From: Enterococcus_C asini_A
GTDB taxonomy: Bacteria; Bacillota; Bacilli; Lactobacillales; Enterococcaceae
Length of the DNA: 64,000 nt
NCBI RefSeq assembly: GCF_031928785.1
Contig: NZ_JARQAL010000003.1
Reading direction: 5' to 3' (one strand)
The position numbers and the translations under genes were made by a program. Shown piece after piece: positions 58,765 to 64,000 of the stretch (positions within the stretch are counted from its first letter, which is position 1; each line of letters opens with the position of its first letter). The notes under the pieces are model-generated. The model saw only the letters and a program-made list of their open reading frames with translations. It had not been told where the DNA came from and ran no database searches.

Positions 58765-61764
58765 ATGAAAAGATCAAATCCATTGGCACACATCTGTTTG
58801 TTACTTGTCATTTTGATCCCATATGGTTTAGCCCTACTAAACCATAACCCAACTGTTGTTGAGTCCGTCACAGACAAGCAAGTCCTTCTAGAGAAAGATT
58901 CGCTCAAAGTCACTAGTTCCTATCAAATTGATTCAGTAAAAAATTCAATCGATTGGTCCTTGTACTATGAAAGTCAGGCAAAAACCGATACAAGACAAGC
59001 CCTAAAGGTTAAATTCACTGATGAAAGTATGATTTTTGAGGATCACTCGGCTAATTGGAAGGAGGATAATTACACTAGCTGGTGGCAACAAACTGAATTT
59101 TGGGAAAGCAGTAAAGGGGTTCTGCAATTTAGTACCCCAATGGACCAATCAATTGTAGAAATAGCCATTCAACTGGACGTGGAAGGAAATAGTGATGATG
59201 AAACAATCGTCAACAAAAATCAATTAAGTGAAAGTGAGGCGGGGCCTTATCGTTTAGTTGCCAATCTGTCAACAGAAGAATCTAGTTTCGCCGCAACGCC
59301 CAAGATTGAATCGTCTTCTACAGCTGTTGTTCCGTCCACAAATAGTTCTTCTGTAGAGAAAACGAAAGAAGGTGAAGGCAATCAAACAATAAATACCGTT
59401 GAACCATTTGTTGGACCGTTAATGGCAAGAAATGGACAAAATGATAACTCTATCGTTTTGAGTACGGATGATTTATTTTCTTATACGACAAATGGCACAG
59501 GAACTTTTCCAACTCATAATACACAACAGTATTTAGGTAGTGGTTCTTCAACAGAAGATTCGATAAAAAACTATAACTATGGCACAGCATCGCAGTCAGA
59601 TAGTGTATCCCAGTATTCAGTAACGAACGGGACTTCTGCATTTGATAATGGCTACCACGAATATGGCAGTTCTCAAAACGGACGAATTAATACGAAAAAA
59701 TCGGTTAAAAAAATTGGCGATAATCTTTTTGAAGTTACGGTAGATACGATTGGCGATGCGATTCAACCATTACCTAAAGTTGATGTGGCAATTGTCTTGG
59801 ATAAGTCTGGGAGTATGTTAGAGCTGACCGGCTCAGGGAAAACTCGATGGGGGGAATTGGAAAGTGCACTTTCAAAATTTCTCACTGGGATTAGTAGTTC
59901 AGGGATGGACGTAAAATTTGCTCTTTCTGGTTTTCATTCTAGTGATATATCAGATTTTTATTCGACTATGGGCATATGGTCGGGAAATCGTCCTACAGCA
60001 TATTCTGATTTACAATATAATGATTTATTCACCAATGATGCTGGTTTATTATTGAATACGAACATTATAAAAGGTGGCGCATTTCGTGGGTCCGCTACTC
60101 CTACTTTTCTTGGATTAGATTCGGGATTATTTTCGTTAACCAAAGCTAGATCAGATGCTGTAAAAGTACTGTGTATGATTACTGATGGTGTACCGACAAT
60201 TTATCCCGTAGATACCTATTACAATGGTACGACAACTTTCAGTCAATCATTGGGTAAATTATATTATCGATCTCCTGAAGTCATATTCCAGACAAGTGTC
60301 GATCAGTCTTATAGCAGTCAAGCAAAACTAGAAGGTAGTGGAAGCCATGATCATACGCCAGAATATAGAGACTATCTTGCCAAACGTTTAGCTCAATTTC
60401 TCGATGCTATGGATCTGACGGCTTATAAATGGTATGCAGTAGGATTCCATTATGGAAATGCGCCAATGGGAATTATTGAGACAGTAGGTAGAAATGGATA
60501 TTACTCCGCTGATAATACAGATGCATTAGTAGATGCGTTAAGTCAATCACTTTATCCTTATGTATCAACTATCAATAACGCTACTTTAACCGATCCTATG
60601 AGTGAGTATGTCACCATGGTGAGAGATAGTGAATTATTAACACCAATTACAGTGAATGATGCTGGGGAGTTAACGGTTAAAACAGCCGATGCCAATGGCA
60701 ATGTGATGGGGGTAACCAAGGAGCTTGTTGATAGCGATAACGATGGAATTGTTGAGTGTATTAAAATCAATAATATGAACCTTGGTAAATCTGGCAATGA
60801 ACGTTCTGGAGTGCGATTAACTTACCAAGTTTCTTTAAAAGATGAGTATCGAGATGGAAAGTTTTATCCAGCAAACAAAACCACTTATTTAACAAATGGA
60901 AATAATGGCAGTCAGACTAATTATTTCTATGGGGTGCCTTCTGTTAAATACGGTACGATGGTTCCTGAAACAGTCGATGTCCCTCTAAAAAAAGTTATTA
61001 AAGGGACTGATATCGATTTGTCTGGGGCACAGTTTGGACTTTTCGCTCAAGAAAACGACACGACACCAAGTTATCGTACAAATATTTCTGAGATTGATGG
61101 AAATCTGTTGTTTCGGGATGTTATTCCAGGGAATTATTGGCTAAAAGAGATTACCATACCAAATGGTTATAAACCGTTTACACCTGTACAAATCGAGATT
61201 ACTGCAGAAGGTACAATTACAGGTTTATCATCATATCCCAAAATAGAAAATGAATTAAAACCTTTTAAATTAAATGTATGGAAACAAACAGGTAATGAAA
61301 AAACTCCTTTAGAAGGCGCCATTTTTGAACTATATGATAAAAATCCAGAGATTGAAACGACAGTATTACCACTTGAAACGATAACTTCTACTGGAGATGG
61401 ACAGGTTCAATTTACTAGAGGGCTGGAAACAGGAATTACCTATTATATGAAAGAAAAAGCGGCTCCTGACGGGTATGTGCGAATTTCAGGATTATATACA
61501 ATCGAAATTTTAGAAGATGGCGAAGTAGTCATTAAATACAATGACGTTGATGTAGCTGAAGATGACATTCAAATCTTCCTGAATCCCGAAAATGAAGATA
61601 ACACCATTCATCTAAATGTTCAAAATAAGCTAGCAAATCCGTTACCGAGAACCGGAGGCAATGGTAGGGTGATAAGTTATCTGGTATTTGTCCTTCTGTT
61701 AACTGGTTTGGTCATTTACTATGTGTTAAATCGCCGTGACATAAGCCAAAAAGGAGGTGTTTGA
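58765..61764 (+). CDS. Pilus tip adhesin with von Willebrand factor A domain (EbpA-like)
   Basis: This 999-residue surface protein has an N-terminal export segment (about 7-25) and a Ser/Thr-rich region. Its VWA domain has the MIDAS motif DKSGSM at residue 346 and later LCMITDGVPT. Two CNA-B/SpaA-type domains (about 740-830 and 834-940) precede the sortase signal LPRTG (about 960) with a hydrophobic helix and basic tail. In enterococcal Ebp pili this protein sits at the fibre tip and binds host matrix. It is the first gene of the operon, with GGGGAGGTGAG upstream. Confidence 0.92.
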   Translation: MKRSNPLAHICLLLVILIPYGLALLNHNPTVVESVTDKQVLLEKDSLKVTSSYQIDSVKNSIDWSLYYESQAKTDTRQALKVKFTDESMIFEDHSANWKEDNYTSWWQQTEFWESSKGVLQFSTPMDQSIVEIAIQLDVEGNSDDETIVNKNQLSESEAGPYRLVANLSTEESSFAATPKIESSSTAVVPSTNSSSVEKTKEGEGNQTINTVEPFVGPLMARNGQNDNSIVLSTDDLFSYTTNGTGTFPTHNTQQYLGSGSSTEDSIKNYNYGTASQSDSVSQYSVTNGTSAFDNGYHEYGSSQNGRINTKKSVKKIGDNLFEVTVDTIGDAIQPLPKVDVAIVLDKSGSMLELTGSGKTRWGELESALSKFLTGISSSGMDVKFALSGFHSSDISDFYSTMGIWSGNRPTAYSDLQYNDLFTNDAGLLLNTNIIKGGAFRGSATPTFLGLDSGLFSLTKARSDAVKVLCMITDGVPTIYPVDTYYNGTTTFSQSLGKLYYRSPEVIFQTSVDQSYSSQAKLEGSGSHDHTPEYRDYLAKRLAQFLDAMDLTAYKWYAVGFHYGNAPMGIIETVGRNGYYSADNTDALVDALSQSLYPYVSTINNATLTDPMSEYVTMVRDSELLTPITVNDAGELTVKTADANGNVMGVTKELVDSDNDGIVECIKINNMNLGKSGNERSGVRLTYQVSLKDEYRDGKFYPANKTTYLTNGNNGSQTNYFYGVPSVKYGTMVPETVDVPLKKVIKGTDIDLSGAQFGLFAQENDTTPSYRTNISEIDGNLLFRDVIPGNYWLKEITIPNGYKPFTPVQIEITAEGTITGLSSYPKIENELKPFKLNVWKQTGNEKTPLEGAIFELYDKNPEIETTVLPLETITSTGDGQVQFTRGLETGITYYMKEKAAPDGYVRISGLYTIEILEDGEVVIKYNDVDVAEDDIQIFLNPENEDNTIHLNVQNKLANPLPRTGGNGRVISYLVFVLLLTGLVIYYVLNRRDISQKGGV

Positions 61765-61765
61765 T

Positions 61766-63028
61766 TTGAAACGATGGGGAAGAATGTTGTTGCTACCCTT
61801 CTTCTTATTTCTTTTCTTTGGTCAATTGACTCAAGTTTATGGAGAAGAAGTCACTGTTGTATTGCATAAACGACTGTTTCGTGATATTCAAGCACCTAAG
61901 GAAAACTTATATATCAATGATGGATTGCTCATTGATGCTAATGACGAAAATGGTTCACTTTTGAAAGAAACCTTTGGGCTAAACGGTGCAAACTTTACGA
62001 TTTATGACGCGACCTCATTTTATCAAAATAGTGGAATGGCAGATGAAACCTTTGTCCAAAAATATTCTCAAGAACTTTCGCGAAAAGAAGCTTTAGCGTT
62101 AATTAAGGACAAACAATTCGCTAAGATTTCGAATATTCAGACGAAAAATGATTGGAATTCGTCAATTGGTGGTACAAGAGAAGATGGTATTGCTCGCGTA
62201 AATTTGCCTTCTGCGAGTAAACGAGCGTATCTCTTTATTGAAGAATCAAATGATGCAACAAGTAGTGTCAATGTAGACCTAGAAAAAACAGCGTTACCGA
62301 TGATGTTGCTTTTGCCACAGTATCATCCTGTTAATGGTGATACTTTATCAGAAATCCATCTATATCCCAAAAATGTAGTCTATGTACGGAATCCTTACTT
62401 TTTCAAATATGGAAAAGACAAAGAGACAGGAACAGAAGCACCATTGGCAGGTACGAAATTTGTCCTTTATCAAGTAAATGATCAAGGAGAAAAGCAGTAT
62501 TTAACTCAGAAAACTTCTGAGAACTTACAAAATGAATGGCTTATTTCTAATAATCCGGTAACCGATAGCGGTCTTGAGGTATTTTCATCTGACAAGGATG
62601 GTTTAGTAACTCTAAATGAGCGTTTCTTACCAGCCGGAGAATATTATTTTGAGGAAATTCAAACAGTAAGTGGCTACCAGATTGACAGTGCCACGAAAGC
62701 CATTAAAGTAGAAATTCCTCAAAGTTGGCATGATGAAGTAGGAAATTACCTTCCAGTGATGACAAATGGCCAAGCTACAGAAGAACTGATTTCTAGTGTG
62801 GTTCCGCAAAGTGTTTATCAAGCTGCAACACCTCGTGTCTATAACTACAGAGATGAAGCAAAGTCTATTACACCTGTTGATCCAAGTCCAGACCAACGTA
62901 AACCGGGTATGCTTTTACCACAAACTAGTATGGAAAAAGGAGTAAGTACACTTATTGGTCTGTTACTGATTTTTAGTGTTGCTGTTTATTGGGTAAAACA
63001 AAAGAAAAGGGGAACGGAAAATGATTAA
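61766..63028 (+). CDS. Minor (base) pilin, EbpB-like
   Basis: This 420-residue protein has a signal peptide (MKRWGRMLLLPFFLFLFFGQ), a pilin-type motif IHLYPKNV with the sortase-reactive Lys, a SpaA-like domain (EAPLAGTKFVLYQVND) and the sorting signal LPQTS with a membrane helix and basic tail. TTG 61766 is eight bases after AAGGAGG and overlaps the end of the tip gene region. In related operons the second pilin anchors the fibre to the wall. Confidence 0.88.
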   Translation: MKRWGRMLLLPFFLFLFFGQLTQVYGEEVTVVLHKRLFRDIQAPKENLYINDGLLIDANDENGSLLKETFGLNGANFTIYDATSFYQNSGMADETFVQKYSQELSRKEALALIKDKQFAKISNIQTKNDWNSSIGGTREDGIARVNLPSASKRAYLFIEESNDATSSVNVDLEKTALPMMLLLPQYHPVNGDTLSEIHLYPKNVVYVRNPYFFKYGKDKETGTEAPLAGTKFVLYQVNDQGEKQYLTQKTSENLQNEWLISNNPVTDSGLEVFSSDKDGLVTLNERFLPAGEYYFEEIQTVSGYQIDSATKAIKVEIPQSWHDEVGNYLPVMTNGQATEELISSVVPQSVYQAATPRVYNYRDEAKSITPVDPSPDQRKPGMLLPQTSMEKGVSTLIGLLLIFSVAVYWVKQKKRGTEND

Positions 63029-64000
63029 GAAGATTGTGAAGGTTATACTCGCAACATTATTAATAGTCCCGTCGATTTGGGGCTTAGTAGGTGGTGGTAT
63101 GACAGTTCGAGCTGCTGAGGGAGATGCCACAGTAACGATTCACAAGAAAAAAATGACTACCTTACCTAGCCCGTTGATTCAAAATACCGGGGAAATTATG
63201 GCGGACTTAGAGGCTTATGAAGGTCTCGAGGGAGTAGGATTTAATGTTTATAATGTTTCTAAAGAGTACTATACACTCTTGAAGGATGGTGACAGTCAAA
63301 AAGATGTGATGGATTCTCTGAATGCAAATATACCAGAAAATGCTACTCTTGCCGGTACAGGGACAACTTTAGCTGGGGGACTTCTTAATTTTACCTTAGC
63401 TAAAAAAACAGTGATTAAGTTGGATGGAGAAGATGAAAAGACCGTTGATTCAGTTTACCTTTTTGTTGAGACAGAAAAAGCGGGGATTACCAAAGCCGAT
63501 AATATGGTTTTAATTTTCCCGGTATATAAAATGATCGTGGATGAAGAAAGCGGTGAAGTATCTTACTCTGATGATGAATTAGATGTGGTTCATTTGTATC
63601 CAAAAAACACATTGAAAAATGATGGTAGTGTGGAAGTCATCAAAAAAGGTACAGCTGATAATGCAGGTTTAGACGGTGCGGAATTTAGACTTCAAAAACA
63701 AGTGACAAATACTGATGGAGTTTCTGAAACTTGGGTGATTACCGATGTTGCAGACGGTTTATACAAATGGGAAAAACTTGGAGCAACCGGAGTGACACCT
63801 TATACGTTTGTTTCTGGAAACTCTTATTCAATTAGTGGTAATGCGATTGTGGCAACAGCACATCCAACTGATTCGGGTAAATTAACGATTAATAATCTCG
63901 AATATGGCACCTATAAATTAGTGGAAACAAAAGCTCCAATAAATTCAGGGCTGATTAATGATTTTATCGAGACAGAATTCATTATTTCAGAAAGTAACAA
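63021..64000 (+). CDS. Major pilin, EbpC-like, cut by the window end
   Basis: The visible 326 codons begin with a signal peptide (MIKKIVKVILATLLIVPSIW to VRAAEG). They continue with VTIHKKK, a pilin motif VVHLYPKNT whose Lys should be the polymerisation site, and a SpaA-type domain (AGLDGAEFRLQK, GTYKLVETKAP). The gene overlaps the preceding one by eight bases. The C-terminal sorting signal and the expected class C sortase gene lie beyond the window. Confidence 0.9.
   Translation, partial: MIKKIVKVILATLLIVPSIWGLVGGGMTVRAAEGDATVTIHKKKMTTLPSPLIQNTGEIMADLEAYEGLEGVGFNVYNVSKEYYTLLKDGDSQKDVMDSLNANIPENATLAGTGTTLAGGLLNFTLAKKTVIKLDGEDEKTVDSVYLFVETEKAGITKADNMVLIFPVYKMIVDEESGEVSYSDDELDVVHLYPKNTLKNDGSVEVIKKGTADNAGLDGAEFRLQKQVTNTDGVSETWVITDVADGLYKWEKLGATGVTPYTFVSGNSYSISGNAIVATAHPTDSGKLTINNLEYGTYKLVETKAPINSGLINDFIETEFIISESN

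Overview
The window is low-GC Gram-positive chromosome, most probably from an Enterococcus. LepA matches my memory of enterococcal LepA almost residue for residue, and the three-gene pilus locus at the right end has the enterococcal Ebp arrangement. Three blocks are visible: lepA with a complete prophage inserted at its 3' end (about 1.8-41.2 kb), a small-gene region with several broken genes (41.2-48.7 kb), and two metabolic or surface loci (sugar-acid catabolism 48.7-58.1 kb, pili 58.7-64 kb).

The prophage (1816-41159, about 39.3 kb) is a siphovirus-type element bounded by an imperfect 75-bp direct repeat that recreates the last codons of lepA. It is laid out in the usual order. On the minus strand are integrase, lipoprotein, ImmA-like protease and CI-like repressor. 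On the plus strand follow a Cro-like gene and early genes; a recombination/replication module (PD-(D/E)XK nuclease, RecA-fold ATPase, SSB-like protein, initiator with 12-bp iterons, RusA-like resolvase, orphan C5 methyltransferase); an ArpU-type late regulator; a moron; terminase, portal, MuF-like protein, XkdF-like protease with a nested scaffold, and capsid; connectors, tail tube, chaperones, tape measure, an enlarged Dit, and a 2099-residue tail protein with 13 repeat modules; then holin and endolysin. A minus-strand operon led by a Y-family polymerase with a LexA box closes the element beside attR. All structural genes look intact, so the prophage may be functional.

Right of attR are a zeta-toxin-like gene with an in-frame TAG, an MFS remnant, and an intact LysR / flavodoxin / cupin / carboxymuconolactone decarboxylase / aldo-keto reductase group. 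A quinone reductase with an in-frame TAG, a frameshifted MerR gene and a remnant of an NAD(P)-binding protein follow, then an intact dihydroflavonol-reductase-like gene. Several neighbours here are decaying.

A PrpR-N-type regulator is divergent from an operon of DUF1537 sugar-acid kinase, iron alcohol dehydrogenase, PdxA2-like dehydrogenase, a cytoplasmic sialidase-fold protein, a DapA-family lyase, an SLC13-like transporter and a stand-alone VOC domain. It looks like uptake and breakdown of a sugar acid to triose-phosphate and pyruvate, but the substrate cannot be read from sequence. After two strong terminators comes the pilus locus: a VWA tip adhesin, a minor pilin and a major pilin that runs off the end of the window.

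The least explained items are three similar antisense-oriented elements (promoter plus terminator) at prophage module boundaries, the highly structured untranslated stretch before the packaging genes, and the gene combination of the sugar-acid operon.
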